From DASRHK01 sp963776465 (GTDB lineage Bacteria; Pseudomonadota; Gammaproteobacteria; Nevskiales; Nevskiaceae): a stretch of DNA of 64,000 nt. A model generated the notes under the pieces. It did no database searches. It saw only the letters and a program-made list of their open reading frames with translations, and was not told the origin of the DNA. The DNA is taken from contig CAVZMV010000001.1 in NCBI GenBank assembly GCA_963776465.1, positions 124,001 to 188,000 of the forward strand, given 5' to 3'. The position numbers and the translations under genes were made by a program. Positions 18,806 through 28,251 of this stretch are shown here, in pieces (the stretch's first letter is position 1; the number at the start of each line of letters is the position of its first letter).

Positions 18806-19764
18806 ATGGCTCGGTAGGTCGGCTCAAGCGCGCAGCGCGGAGCCGACGTCAGAGCTTCTCCCAGGTACTCCACCATCCGCCTGCGCATCTGCGCGTCGGG
18901 GATCGGGCCGCGCAGCGCCTGCATGTTCTCCTGCATGTGCTCGACCTTCGACGTCGCCGGGATCGCGCAGGTCACGGCGTGATGCGAGATCACGAACTTC
19001 AGGAAGAACTGCGCCCAGGTGCTGCAGCCGATCTCGCCGGCCCAACCCGGCAGCGGCTTTCCCTCGACCCGATCGAACAGCTCGCCGGTGCGGAACGGCC
19101 GGTTGATGATCACCGCCTTGCCGTGCTCCGCCGACGCCGGCAGCAGGCGCTGCTCGGCTTGCCGATCGTCGATGCTGTAGCTGAACTGCACGAAGTCGAA
19201 CGCCTTCTGCTCGCGGATCACCTGCTCCATCTCCTCGTGCCGCCGGCCGTGCGAGGTGGTGATGCCGATGTAGCGGATGCGCTTGCCCTGCTTCCATTCG
19301 GTGAGCGTCGGCAGGTGCGTTTCCCAGTCCAGCATGTTGTGGATCTGCATCAGGTCGAAGCCCGACAGGCCCCACAGCTTCGCCGACGCGTTCATCTGCG
19401 CGACGCCCGCGATGCGGCTGACGATCCACACCTTGGTGGCGGAGAAGAGCTTTAGATTTCCGCCGATCTTCTTCAAGGCATAGCCGACCGCGGCCTCGGC
19501 CGCCATGTACATCGGCGAGGAGTCGACGAGGGTGCCGCCCAGGTCGAAGAACTTGCGCAGGACCTCGACGCGCTGCTCGCGCGCGTCGGTGAGCGGGAGC
19601 ACGTTGAACGTCAGCCAGGTGCCCATGCCGATGGCGGGCAGCCACTCACCGGAGGACGGGATCTTCTTCTGCGTCATCGGTTGCTCCTGCGCCCACAGCG
19701 GCAGCGCGGCCGTGAGGCCCAGGCCGGAGAGACCGGCTAGAACCCGCCTGCGATCTTCGTTCAT
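18802..19764 (-). CDS. Tat-exported aldo/keto reductase
   Basis: A 320-residue protein with a Tat-like signal (MNEDRRRVLAGLSGLGL to LWAQ) and the AKR fold. The catalytic tetrad is visible as D and Y in VDSSPMYMA, K in SATKVW, and H in MQIHNML, so it should reduce carbonyls using a nicotinamide cofactor. A periplasmic AKR is unusual because the cofactor must be carried folded through Tat. The last 14 residues (SAPRCALEPTYRAM) and the stop are encoded by a REP pair, so the native C-terminus was probably altered by repeat insertion. Confidence 0.87.
   Translation of the reverse strand: MNEDRRRVLAGLSGLGLTAALPLWAQEQPMTQKKIPSSGEWLPAIGMGTWLTFNVLPLTDAREQRVEVLRKFFDLGGTLVDSSPMYMAAEAAVGYALKKIGGNLKLFSATKVWIVSRIAGVAQMNASAKLWGLSGFDLMQIHNMLDWETHLPTLTEWKQGKRIRYIGITTSHGRRHEEMEQVIREQKAFDFVQFSYSIDDRQAEQRLLPASAEHGKAVIINRPFRTGELFDRVEGKPLPGWAGEIGCSTWAQFFLKFVISHHAVTCAIPATSKVEHMQENMQALRGPIPDAQMRRRMVEYLGEALTSAPRCALEPTYRAM
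18814..18847 (+). repeat. REP element, second half of the inverted pair
   Basis: Reads GTAGGTCGGCTCAAG...GGAGCCGAC on the plus strand and lies inside the 3' end of the aldo/keto reductase coding region. It is separated by eight bases from the opposite copy at 18776-18805. Confidence 0.85.
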
Positions 19765-19804
19765 GCGATGAGGATAACGCCGGCCGCCGCACCGGAGCGG
19801 CCCC

Positions 19805-19837
19805 AAAAAAAAGGACCGGGGGAGATGGCCGGTCCTT
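19805..19837 (-). terminator. Rho-independent terminator for the alpha/beta hydrolase gene
   Basis: Perfect 9-bp stem AAGGACCGG/CCGGTCCTT (19811-19819 with 19829-19837) and a nine-base loop. On the minus strand it is followed by eight Ts. It lies 43 bases after the minus-strand hydrolase stop. Confidence 0.88.
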
Positions 19838-19880
19838 GAAAGTGGCAGCCCTTGGAGCTGCCGGAGGAGACGAAGAGCGT

Positions 19881-20729
19881 TCAGGCGGCGAGTTTCCCCG
19901 CGCGCGGAGCGCGCCCGGCGAGAAAATCGGTTACCTCCCCGATCACGCCCGCATCATCGAGCACGCGCCAATGTCCGAGCCCGGTCGTGATCAGCAGCTG
20001 CGAGCCGGGCCAGTTGCGCGCGATCGCCTCGGCATCGGCGTACGGAACGGCGGTGTCGTCGCGATCGTGCACGATCAGCGCGGGGATCTTCAGGCCACGC
20101 ACCTGGTGACTGATGTCCAGGTCGCCGGCGGCGATGCCGTTGGCGCGCCCGACGAGCTCGACGAATCGCTGTGCCGCGCGCTGCGGGAGGCCGAAGTTCT
20201 CCGCAAACGTCAGCAGCGTGTCCTCGATGCTCGACGCCGAGCCGATCAGCACGGCGCGCTCGGCCGGCAGCCCCTGCGCGAGCGCGATCGCCGTCGCGGC
20301 GGCGCCCATCGAGTGGCCGACGACCGATTCCAGCTCGCGGATCTCGACTGCCGCCTCGGACAAGGCCATGGAGAACTCCATCAGCGTCGCCTGATCGCCA
20401 GGCGACTCGCCATGGCCGGGCGCGTCCAGAGCGATCACTTGGCGCCGGGCCGCGAGCAATGGCTCGACGAAGCGAGCGAACTGCGTGGGCCGGCCTTCCC
20501 AGCCGTGCAGCATCAGCACGACCGGATCGCCCGCGCGGCCCCAGCGCAAGCCGGACAGCCCGAACCGGAAAGTGATCCGCCGCGCCGATTGCAGCGCAGA
20601 GGTTTCCGAGGCACGGGCCCGGTGACGGCGGGGATGCAGCAGGAGGTCGGTCGCGAGCCCGGCGGAGAGGCCTGGAAGGACATGGCCGGCGACGGCGTTG
20701 AGGGCGCGCAGCGCGGTGGAGGGTTTCAT
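19881..20729 (-). CDS. Alpha/beta-fold hydrolase
   Basis: A 282-residue serine hydrolase. HGWEGRPTQF forms the oxyanion-hole loop, VVGHSMGAAAT carries the nucleophile serine, VHDRDDTAVPY holds the acid, and GLGHWRVL the histidine, so the triad is complete. No signal peptide is seen. The substrate is unknown, possibly an ester or lactone. It is transcribed divergently from a LysR-type gene across a 109-base gap, so that regulator may control it. A clear terminator follows. Confidence 0.88.
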   Translation of the reverse strand: MKPSTALRALNAVAGHVLPGLSAGLATDLLLHPRRHRARASETSALQSARRITFRFGLSGLRWGRAGDPVVLMLHGWEGRPTQFARFVEPLLAARRQVIALDAPGHGESPGDQATLMEFSMALSEAAVEIRELESVVGHSMGAAATAIALAQGLPAERAVLIGSASSIEDTLLTFAENFGLPQRAAQRFVELVGRANGIAAGDLDISHQVRGLKIPALIVHDRDDTAVPYADAEAIARNWPGSQLLITTGLGHWRVLDDAGVIGEVTDFLAGRAPRAGKLAA

Positions 20730-20838
20730 GTGCCGCTCCTTGATCTGGAAGCTTGCCGACAGCTTCCTCCGTTTCCATGGTGGTGATAAGGCGGTCAGAT
20801 GGAATAGGATTGGTGCCTAGCCGGAAGGAATCTTTCCG

Positions 20839-21741
20839 ATGGAAGACCTCGCCTATATGGTCACCTTCGCCCGCGTGGTGAAAGCGGGCAGCTTCGCCGG
20901 CGCCGCCCGGCGGCTGAAGGTGTCGACCTCCGTCACCAGCAAGCACGTCGCCAAGCTCGAGCGCTCGCTGGGCGTGCGCCTGCTCAACCGCTCGACGCGC
21001 AAGCTCTCGCTGACGGAGGCCGGCGCCGCGTATTACGAGCATTGCGCGCGCATCGTCGAGGAGGTGGAGAGCTCCAAGCGTGCTGTCGCACAGCTGCAGG
21101 CGACGCCGCGCGGCCTGCTGCGCGTCACCGCCCCGATCACCTTCGCCAACTCGCGCCTGGGCGCCGTGCTGCCGGATTTCTTCCGCCGGTATCCGGAAGT
21201 TCAGCTGGAGCTCAACGCCTCCAACCGCGTCGTCGACCTCGCCGAGGAAGGCTACGACGTCGCCATCCGCATCGTCCGCAGCCTGCCGCCGAACGTGGTG
21301 GCGCGGCAGCTGCGGCCGGTGCGCTGGCACCTGTGCGCGACGCCGAAGTACCTGGAGCGCGAAGGCACGCCGGTGCATCCGTCCGGCCTCACGCGCCACA
21401 ACTGCCTGATCTTCCCCACCCTGCTGCAGAACGGCGTCTGGCACTTCACGCGCGACAAGGACCGGATCGAAGTCGCCGTGCACGGCAACCTGCAGGCGAA
21501 CACGGTGGAGACGCTGCACGACCTGGTGCTCGCCGACGCCGGCATCACGCTGCTCCCCGGATACATCGCCGGCGAGGACATCCGCGACGGCAAGCTCGTC
21601 CCGATCCTCACCGACTGGGAGATCGAGGCCGGCGCGCACCTCTACGTGGTCTACATGCCGACGCGCCACATGGCGCCGAAGATGCGCGTGTTCGTAGACT
21701 TCCTGGTCGAGCGCTTCGGGCGCCAAGGAGAAACCGCATGA
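20839..21741 (+). CDS. LysR-type transcriptional regulator
   Basis: A 300-residue protein. The winged helix-turn-helix (residues 1-60, GSFAGAARRLKVSTSVTS then LERSLGVRLLNRSTRKLSLTEAG) is followed by a substrate-binding domain of the CrgA/aaeR-like subgroup (LRVTAPITFANSRLG, YDVAIRI). Its stop overlaps the next gene (ATGA), coupling it to a short-chain dehydrogenase. It faces an alpha/beta hydrolase gene, the classic arrangement for LysR control of both sides. The inducer is unknown. Confidence 0.93.
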   Translation: MEDLAYMVTFARVVKAGSFAGAARRLKVSTSVTSKHVAKLERSLGVRLLNRSTRKLSLTEAGAAYYEHCARIVEEVESSKRAVAQLQATPRGLLRVTAPITFANSRLGAVLPDFFRRYPEVQLELNASNRVVDLAEEGYDVAIRIVRSLPPNVVARQLRPVRWHLCATPKYLEREGTPVHPSGLTRHNCLIFPTLLQNGVWHFTRDKDRIEVAVHGNLQANTVETLHDLVLADAGITLLPGYIAGEDIRDGKLVPILTDWEIEAGAHLYVVYMPTRHMAPKMRVFVDFLVERFGRQGETA

Positions 21742-22568
21742 GCCGCAACGTCCTCATCACCGGCGGCAACACCGGGCTGGGCCTTGAGATGGCGCTGGCG
21801 CTGGCCGGCCGCGGCGATCGCGTGATCATCGCGGCGCGCAACGCGCAGAAGTCGCAGGACGCCATCGCCCAGGCGAAGGCGCGGCATCCCGACGCGCAGA
21901 TCGAATCGATGTCGCTGGACCTCGGCGACTTCGCCGACGTCGACCGCTTCGCCAGGGAAGTGCGCGCGCGCATGCCGGTGATCGACGTGCTGGCGCTCAA
22001 CGCCGGCCTCTACACGCTGAAGATGCATCGGCTGCCGAACGGCTACGAAGCCATGATCGGCATCATGCACTTCGGGCACTTCCGACTGACCCAGCACCTG
22101 CTGGACGCCGTGAAGGCCGCAGACCAGGGACGCATCGTCGTGACGAGCTCGGTCGGCCATCGCTTCGGCCGCATCGACGAGGCGAGCTTCACCGATCCGT
22201 CGCGACACCACTTCGGCATGCAGGCGTACGGGCAGGCCAAGCTCGCCAACCTGCTGTTCACGCGCGAGCTCGCCCGGCGGCTGCAGGGCACGCGCGCGAC
22301 GGTCAACGCCTATCACCCCGGCGCCGTCGCCACCGAGATCTGGCGCGAGACGCCTGGCTTCTTCAAGCGCATCGCCCTGCGCTTCATGCTCACGCCCAAG
22401 CAGGGCGCGGATACCGCCGTCTGGCTCGCCACCGCACCCGAGCTGGCCGGCGTGAGCGGCCGGTATTTCGTCAAGCGCAAGGAGCAGAAGGGCACCGCCG
22501 CCAGCCGCGACGCGGTGCTCGCCGCGCGCCTCTGGCAGATGAGCGAGGAGCGCATGCGCACGGCCTGA
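21738..22568 (+). CDS. Short-chain dehydrogenase/reductase (retinol-dehydrogenase-like)
   Basis: A 276-residue SDR. It has the cofactor motif GGNTGLG near the N-terminus, the segment ALNAG, the catalytic Ser in TSSVGHRFG and YGQAK for the Tyr/Lys pair. The AAR pattern after the second strand (IIAARNAQ) suggests NADP(H). The arrangement matches the RDH11/12-like group that acts on varied carbonyls. Start ATG 21738 has an AAGGAG site seven bases upstream and overlaps the LysR stop. Confidence 0.9.
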   Translation: MSRNVLITGGNTGLGLEMALALAGRGDRVIIAARNAQKSQDAIAQAKARHPDAQIESMSLDLGDFADVDRFAREVRARMPVIDVLALNAGLYTLKMHRLPNGYEAMIGIMHFGHFRLTQHLLDAVKAADQGRIVVTSSVGHRFGRIDEASFTDPSRHHFGMQAYGQAKLANLLFTRELARRLQGTRATVNAYHPGAVATEIWRETPGFFKRIALRFMLTPKQGADTAVWLATAPELAGVSGRYFVKRKEQKGTAASRDAVLAARLWQMSEERMRTA

Positions 22569-22706
22569 AATGGCAGGCCTTGTAGGACAAAGCTGACACC
22601 GCGTTCGGCACCATAGATAAAACCTACCCGAGGGCCTCCGGCGCGCCAGCCGCCTGCGAGGCTGCTCCCATTGGACGCGCACACGCGCGCCACAGGGAGA
22701 ACGTGT

Positions 22707-23270
22707 ATGGAACACATCCAGCGCAAGCCCACCAGCTTCATGACCTACGACGCCAGCACGGCGGGGTTCGACGTGCGTGACGTCGTCTGCACCGCGGTGG
22801 AATCCGCGGCCGCGCACGCCAAGTTCAAGCAGCTGCGCCTGAAGCGGACCGTGGAGACCCTCCTGCCTAGCCAGCTGCACGGCAATTCGGCAGCGATCTC
22901 GGGCCTGCTCACGGAGCTCGTCTCCAACGCCGTGCGCCTGGCGCATCGCGGCGAGATCTGCGTCAGCGCCGAGCTCGAGGACGAATCACCGGCCGAAGTC
23001 ACGGTGCGCTTCACCGTGAGCGACAACGGCAACGAGGTATGGCCCGAGCTGCTCGGCGAGTTCTTCGAGCACTTCGTGCTGGCGGATGGCCCGGCGCGTC
23101 ACGCTGCCCGCGGCACCCCGCCCGGGCTTGCCAACTGCAAGCGCCTGGTGGACTCCATCGGCGGCGAGATGCGCGTGGAGACACGCCCGGGCGAAGGCTC
23201 GTCGCTGAGCCTGCTGGTGTCGCTGCTCAAGACCGCTTCGCCCCTGTCGGGGAACGTCGTCCTGCACTGA
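22707..23270 (+). CDS. GHKL-type ATPase domain protein without HisKA
   Basis: A 187-residue protein with only a histidine-kinase-like ATPase fold. The N box is ELVSNAVRLA at about 72-81. The G1 box reads VSDNGNEVW, where the usual DxGxG glycine pair is partly lost, and the G2-like GTPPGLANCKRLV is present. No phosphoacceptor histidine domain, signal peptide or receiver is visible. It may be an orphan ATPase, an anti-sigma-like partner or a remnant of a hybrid kinase. ATG 22707 follows an AGGGAGA site. Confidence 0.78.
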   Translation: MEHIQRKPTSFMTYDASTAGFDVRDVVCTAVESAAAHAKFKQLRLKRTVETLLPSQLHGNSAAISGLLTELVSNAVRLAHRGEICVSAELEDESPAEVTVRFTVSDNGNEVWPELLGEFFEHFVLADGPARHAARGTPPGLANCKRLVDSIGGEMRVETRPGEGSSLSLLVSLLKTASPLSGNVVLH

Positions 23271-23312
23271 TGCCCGCTCGCTATACTCCCCGCAGCGCCG
23301 GGGAGATACGCG

Positions 23313-24980
23313 ATGTCACAAGAAGAAGACCTGCTCGTCCGCCATTTCCGGCAGATCCTGCTGTGGCCGCTGCAGCTGATGCCGATCCGCGAGGACGTGG
23401 CCTTCCAGAACCACTGGGAGATCGTGCAGCGCGACCCGGCCTGGCACGAGGTCGCCGACGAGTTCGGCGACGATCCGGCCGAGTTCCAGGAGCGGCACTA
23501 CAGCGAGTTCGTGACCTTCCTGCCGTACGTGCAGCGCATGCTCTACGGCGAGGGCAAGGGCTGCGGCTTCGCCGCCGGCGAATCGCCGCTGCGCGTGTTC
23601 CGGCGCGCCGACGTCAAGAAAGTGCGCCTGCGCTATCCCGACGACGAGACCAATCCCGTGACGCTCGACGTGGCGCACGTCGATCTCTATTTCTTCTACG
23701 ACCTCGACGTGGTCATCCTCGTCGTCGAGGTCTTCGCCAACGACCTGCCGTTCGAGCGCGCGCAGGAAACGATGTTCCGCGCCGGCCGCGCCTATCCCAC
23801 GTTCTGGAAAGAGGACGGCATGGGCGGCCACTGCTTCGCGGTGGTGGAGTGGCTGTCCGCCAGCGGCGAGGTGCTGGCCACCTCCGATTACGAGCACCAC
23901 AAGAAATATCTTTCCTACACCGCGCGCTTCCGGGCGCCGTGCATCTCGTCGCACTGGGAGTTCCTGCTGCAGCCGATGGTGCTGCACCACTCCGACGAGC
24001 GCGGGCCGGTGCGCTACCGCATGGTCGAGTACCACCGCATGCCGGTGTGCGCGTACCTGACCTTCGACGATCCGCGCACGCTGACCCGCGGTGAGTTCAT
24101 CCGTCTGGCGCTGGTGACGCCGCCCGGCCCGCCCGGGTCGATGCCGATCCCCGAGCGGCACGCGCGCGACTTCGAGGATCGCTACTGCTACGACCGTCAC
24201 TGGAATCCCGAGCCGCACGACGCCGCGGGCACGCGGTTCATGTGCAGCGGCGAGGCCTTCGTCATGGTGGGCGCCGCCGCCGAGCACGCGCAGGCCGGCA
24301 ATGGCGCCGGGCTACGCGAGCATTTCCGCCATCAATATTTTCTCGTCTTCCTGATCGCGCACCTGCACAAGGCGTCACTGTTCATGCTCGCCGACCGGCT
24401 GCTGCATGCGCTGAACCGCCTCGACGTGCAGAACGCCGACTCGGTGCGCGTGTTCAAGCGCGAGATCCGCAGCCACAAGGAAGTGTTCCTGCGCTTCACG
24501 CATCGCTACTGGTTTCACGAGGTCTCCGACCAGCTCGTGGCCAAGGCGCTGTACCACCTGTGCGCGCAGCACCTGGGCACCGAGCGGCTGTATCGCGACG
24601 TCTACGACGAGATCGAGGACATGAACGAGTACCTCGACAGCGACTCGATCCGTCGCCAGGCCAACATGGTGATCCGGCTCACCGTCGTCACGATCTTCGG
24701 CTTGATCGGCACGGTGGCGACCGGCTTCCTGGGCATCAACCTCATCGCCAACGCCGGTGAGCCGCTGTTCCTGAAGACCCTCTACTTCCTCGGCGTGCTG
24801 ATCCCGACGATCGGGCTGACGGTCTACACCATCGTCAAGTCCAAGAAGCTCTCCGACTTCCTGGACTCGCTGTCCGACGAGCGCCTGACGCCGCGCCAGA
24901 AGATCGGCGCGTTTGCGGCGGTGTGGAAGAAGCCCAAGGCGAGCAAGGTCGCCGCGGACCGCGAAAGGCCGATGCTGTAG
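23313..24980 (+). CDS. CorA-like membrane protein with large N-terminal domain
   Basis: A 555-residue protein. About 440 cytosolic residues rich in charged and aromatic residues precede a long helix (YDEIEDMNEYLDSDSIRRQANMVIRLTVVTIFGLIGTV) and two C-terminal membrane helices. The helix and paired-TM end resemble CorA divalent-cation channels. The classic GMN signature is replaced by FLGINLIANAG, so transport of Mg or another metal is only a suggestion. The front holds a TATACT-like sequence and GGGGAGA upstream of the ATG. Confidence 0.65.
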   Translation: MSQEEDLLVRHFRQILLWPLQLMPIREDVAFQNHWEIVQRDPAWHEVADEFGDDPAEFQERHYSEFVTFLPYVQRMLYGEGKGCGFAAGESPLRVFRRADVKKVRLRYPDDETNPVTLDVAHVDLYFFYDLDVVILVVEVFANDLPFERAQETMFRAGRAYPTFWKEDGMGGHCFAVVEWLSASGEVLATSDYEHHKKYLSYTARFRAPCISSHWEFLLQPMVLHHSDERGPVRYRMVEYHRMPVCAYLTFDDPRTLTRGEFIRLALVTPPGPPGSMPIPERHARDFEDRYCYDRHWNPEPHDAAGTRFMCSGEAFVMVGAAAEHAQAGNGAGLREHFRHQYFLVFLIAHLHKASLFMLADRLLHALNRLDVQNADSVRVFKREIRSHKEVFLRFTHRYWFHEVSDQLVAKALYHLCAQHLGTERLYRDVYDEIEDMNEYLDSDSIRRQANMVIRLTVVTIFGLIGTVATGFLGINLIANAGEPLFLKTLYFLGVLIPTIGLTVYTIVKSKKLSDFLDSLSDERLTPRQKIGAFAAVWKKPKASKVAADRERPML

Positions 24981-24985
24981 GAACG

Positions 24986-27061
24986 CTAGATCGACAGCTT
25001 GGGATCGCCTTCGCGGACCCGCTGCTCGAGAATTGGACGCTCCTTCGCGCTCCACAATTTCGCGCGGTGCGTCACGCGGTACCGCAGCGGCCCGCCGTCG
25101 TCGGTCTCGCTGCGGCGGATCGGCCGCACAATGCAGACGAACTCCGTCTCGATCTCGCGAGGCGTCGCGCGCACCGTCGCATAGCCGTGACCGCCCATGT
25201 CGACGAATTTCAGGTGCGGCGCGTTGTCCGGATTGGACAGCGCGCGCGCTTTGGCGATGTCCTTGGTGCGGGCGTATTCCAGCGACGAGCGCACGCCGTG
25301 CCGCAGCGTCATGTTGACCGTCGGCTCGGGCGTCGTGCCTTCGGCACCGTCCGCGAGGAACAGCGCGCGCAACGGATCGTCCTTCGGAAACGTGTGCTCG
25401 TTGGCCTCGACCATTCCCGGCGCTGAGACCGAGCCGGTCACGAAAGCCAGGCCCACGGGCTCGAACGGCTTTGGCGGCAGCGCCTTGGCGGCGTAGCCCG
25501 CCCAGAAGCTGTGGCGATCGCCGGCGACCGTCACGAAGCCCGTGATCTTCTCGCGCGCGATCATGTCGTAGACCTGACCGCGCTCCCAGTAGGCGGCGCC
25601 GAAATCGCCGCCGCCGAAATTGGCGTAGCCGGCGCCGGGCCATTTCCGCTTGGCGAGGCCCTCGGGCAGGTGCTGCGGATCGACACGCCAGTCGAGCGTG
25701 GCCATCGAGGAGCCCCAAACCTTCCACGTAGCCTGCGATCGTTTCAGCCGCTCGATGAACCAGGCGCGCTGTTTCTCGCCGAGGATCGTCCACGGCGTGC
25801 CCGTCTTGCGGAAGTTGTCGATCTCGGTGTCGCCCATGCGGATCTTCTCGGGCGGCTTGCCGCCGCCGTAGGTACGCCCCATGTCGATGGCCTCGACGAC
25901 CTCCTCGGGAATCATCCCGGCGAAGCCTTCCAGCGAGAGCGGATCCGTTTCGTGCCGGCTGCCCTGGTCCTGCATGGCGAAGCCGCGGTTGTCGGTGATG
26001 ACCAGCTCCACGTTGCGGCCGTAGCGCAAGGCGCGATAGCCGGTGAGGGCGCCGAGCGCCGCAAGGTTGTTGGGCTCGGTGCCGAGACCCGACTCGTCGA
26101 AGGTCTTGATCGGCGCGTTGACGACCTTGGGCCCGTCGAAGCGGTCGAGTGACGGCCCGCCGGATTTCACGATGCGCGCAGGCTGGTACTCGAACCAGGC
26201 CTGCATCGCGGCGACCTTGAGCGCCTGGGCCGGCTCGGGCTCGCCGGCGCCGAACTTGATGAAGCTCTGCCAGCCCTGCCAGGAGAATTCGTGGTTGTCC
26301 CAGATCGGCACGAAGGGCAGGTAGGCGCGCGCATCCTGGATGTCGGGGTCGCGCAGGTAAGCCTGGTAGACGAAGCGATAACCCTCGAGCGTGGTCGGCA
26401 CGTGGAAGTTGCTGACCTTGCGCGCGTCCGGAACGCGGCCGATGTCGTAGATCGTGCGGTCGAAACGGGTTTTCACCTCGTCCGGATATTGCACGACCTC
26501 GTAGATGAAATCGCCGAGGTGCAGCACGAAGCCGAGGCGGTCGGCCTCTGGCGCGCGGCGGTCCTCGTACATCATCCGGCGATATGCGTTCTGTGCGCCC
26601 TCGTTCACCGCCTGGCACGAGACGAAGGCGAACTTCACGGGCTCGCTGTCGCGGTCGCGCGGCGCGGTGATCGTCCGCCCGATCCGGCTGCCATTGCCCT
26701 CAGCGTCCGTGAAGCGGTACCAGTAAACGATGCGGGGAGAGAGGTTGCCGACGAGCACCCGGCAAGTCCAGTCAGCGTCCTCGTGCAGCGGTGTCGCGGC
26801 GTTTGCCACCACTTTCGTGAACTCTGGATCCAGCGCGAGCTCGAGGGTGAGCTGCGCAGCTTCGGCGCCGTGCTCGAACGGCCGGCGCGTCCACAGGATC
26901 ACGCTCTCGGATTGGGGATCCCCGGAGGCAACGCCCTGCGGATAAAGGTCGCGCCGCTCGTGCCACGGCTGCGAGGAGGGCCGCGTCGCGGCGCTCGCCC
27001 ACACCGCCGGACATCCGACTGCCGCGGCTGCGAGGATGAACTGTCTGCGGTTCATGCCCAT
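24986..27061 (-). CDS. PhoD-type alkaline phosphatase/phosphodiesterase, Tat-exported
   Basis: A 691-residue protein with a Tat signal (MNRRQFILAAAAV) and GGAGG seven bases before ATG 27061. The PhoD N-terminal Ig-like domain (VASGDPQSESVILWTRRP) is followed by the metallophosphatase core. Metal-site segments include FVSCQAVN, LHLGDFIYE, PIWDNHEFSWQ and VTVAGDRHSFWAGY. It should hydrolyse phosphate mono- or diesters in the periplasm. It is longer than most PhoD proteins by about 100 residues. Confidence 0.88.
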   Translation of the reverse strand: MGMNRRQFILAAAAVGCPAVWASAATRPSSQPWHERRDLYPQGVASGDPQSESVILWTRRPFEHGAEAAQLTLELALDPEFTKVVANAATPLHEDADWTCRVLVGNLSPRIVYWYRFTDAEGNGSRIGRTITAPRDRDSEPVKFAFVSCQAVNEGAQNAYRRMMYEDRRAPEADRLGFVLHLGDFIYEVVQYPDEVKTRFDRTIYDIGRVPDARKVSNFHVPTTLEGYRFVYQAYLRDPDIQDARAYLPFVPIWDNHEFSWQGWQSFIKFGAGEPEPAQALKVAAMQAWFEYQPARIVKSGGPSLDRFDGPKVVNAPIKTFDESGLGTEPNNLAALGALTGYRALRYGRNVELVITDNRGFAMQDQGSRHETDPLSLEGFAGMIPEEVVEAIDMGRTYGGGKPPEKIRMGDTEIDNFRKTGTPWTILGEKQRAWFIERLKRSQATWKVWGSSMATLDWRVDPQHLPEGLAKRKWPGAGYANFGGGDFGAAYWERGQVYDMIAREKITGFVTVAGDRHSFWAGYAAKALPPKPFEPVGLAFVTGSVSAPGMVEANEHTFPKDDPLRALFLADGAEGTTPEPTVNMTLRHGVRSSLEYARTKDIAKARALSNPDNAPHLKFVDMGGHGYATVRATPREIETEFVCIVRPIRRSETDDGGPLRYRVTHRAKLWSAKERPILEQRVREGDPKLSI

Positions 27062-27155
27062 GGTCGAGCCTCCTTCAAGGGACCAGAGATCACCGTCAGA
27101 TGCACCAGACTGCCGTTTGGTTGTAATGGCTTGCGGCCGGAGAGGCTCCAAAGGG

Positions 27156-28247
27156 TCAGGCCTGCTTCGTCTTCAGCGCCAGCGTGGCTTGCTCGACGAT
27201 CTGTGCGGCCGATGCCAGGACCCGGCTGCGCCATGCGGTCGATGAAGGGCAAAAGGCCGCCAGCAGGCGCGTCTTCGCGCGCTCAGTCGCGGCCGAATCC
27301 GGTGCGGCCCATTGCGTGCACTGGTTCTCGAGGCGCAGTGCGGTCAGCACTTCCAGGCCGTTACAGGTGCCGAACTCTGCTGCGGCGTAGCTGTAGTCAC
27401 GTCCGGTCGCCTGCCGGTAGGCCCAAAGTCCGAAGGTGCCCTTGAGCGCAGCGGAGACACTACCCGGTCCCATCGCATGCACGGCTTCGGCCCCGAACGC
27501 GCGTTTCAGCCAGTTCTCTTTGGGCGGATCGACGGGATGGTCGATCAGCATCTGATAGGTGGCGCTGCGCCCAAGCCCGGTGTGGAAATCGATGTGGAGA
27601 ACGTGTGTGGCCTCGCCGAGCCAGCGCACAAAGTGCTCCTCGAGGATCCGGCGCGACCGGCTCGCTGCTTTCCCTCCGAAGAAGAGTCCCTTCGGAAAAT
27701 CGTATTGACCGGCAGTGACGATGTGCTGGAGGCGGCGCAGGCCACGCCGCGCGACGGCGGCGACGAACTTCAATTTCAGCGGCTCCAGACGTGAAGGCTT
27801 TGTGGCCGGGGCGAGCAGCGCGCTGAGCTCTTCGTAACCTTCCGGCCGGCCCTCGAACAGCTGATCTGCTGCGAGGAAATTGCGGTTCAGATCGATGTTG
27901 TCCTCGTTGACCCGCCGTCGCCACGCCATGCCGTAGGGGTTGACCGCGTGGATCATCACCCAGCGGTGCTTCGGACGGGATGACGGGTCGCTCGTCCACC
28001 TCGCCAGCGTCGCCAGCTGCGCTGCGGATCCGAAGTAGCCTTCGACCCCATGCACGCCACTGGAGAGCAGCAAGCAGCGAGAAGCGTCGCCCTCGTCGGA
28101 TATCGCCACGTCGATGGAAAGGCTCGATCCGTCGGGGCCCGTCAGGCCAATCGGATGGCTTTCCACGCGACAGCCGCACTGGGTCGCCGCCTCCAGGAAG
28201 CGCTGCCGGGCGACGGCGTAACTTGGAGAAAAGAAATCGATGCTCAA
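27156..28247 (-). CDS. DUF2817 family M14-like zinc hydrolase
   Basis: A 363-residue protein starting from TTG 28247, four bases after the stop of the SARP-type regulator, so the two are probably coupled. Metal-site segments fit a carboxypeptidase-like fold: LSSGVHGVEGYFGS (H and E), DLNRNF, and LHIDFHTGLG (H). The substrate is unknown. It has no signal peptide and ends 94 bases upstream of the PhoD gene. Confidence 0.75.
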   Translation of the reverse strand: MSIDFFSPSYAVARQRFLEAATQCGCRVESHPIGLTGPDGSSLSIDVAISDEGDASRCLLLSSGVHGVEGYFGSAAQLATLARWTSDPSSRPKHRWVMIHAVNPYGMAWRRRVNEDNIDLNRNFLAADQLFEGRPEGYEELSALLAPATKPSRLEPLKLKFVAAVARRGLRRLQHIVTAGQYDFPKGLFFGGKAASRSRRILEEHFVRWLGEATHVLHIDFHTGLGRSATYQMLIDHPVDPPKENWLKRAFGAEAVHAMGPGSVSAALKGTFGLWAYRQATGRDYSYAAAEFGTCNGLEVLTALRLENQCTQWAAPDSAATERAKTRLLAAFCPSSTAWRSRVLASAAQIVEQATLALKTKQA

Positions 28248-28251
28248 GGTC

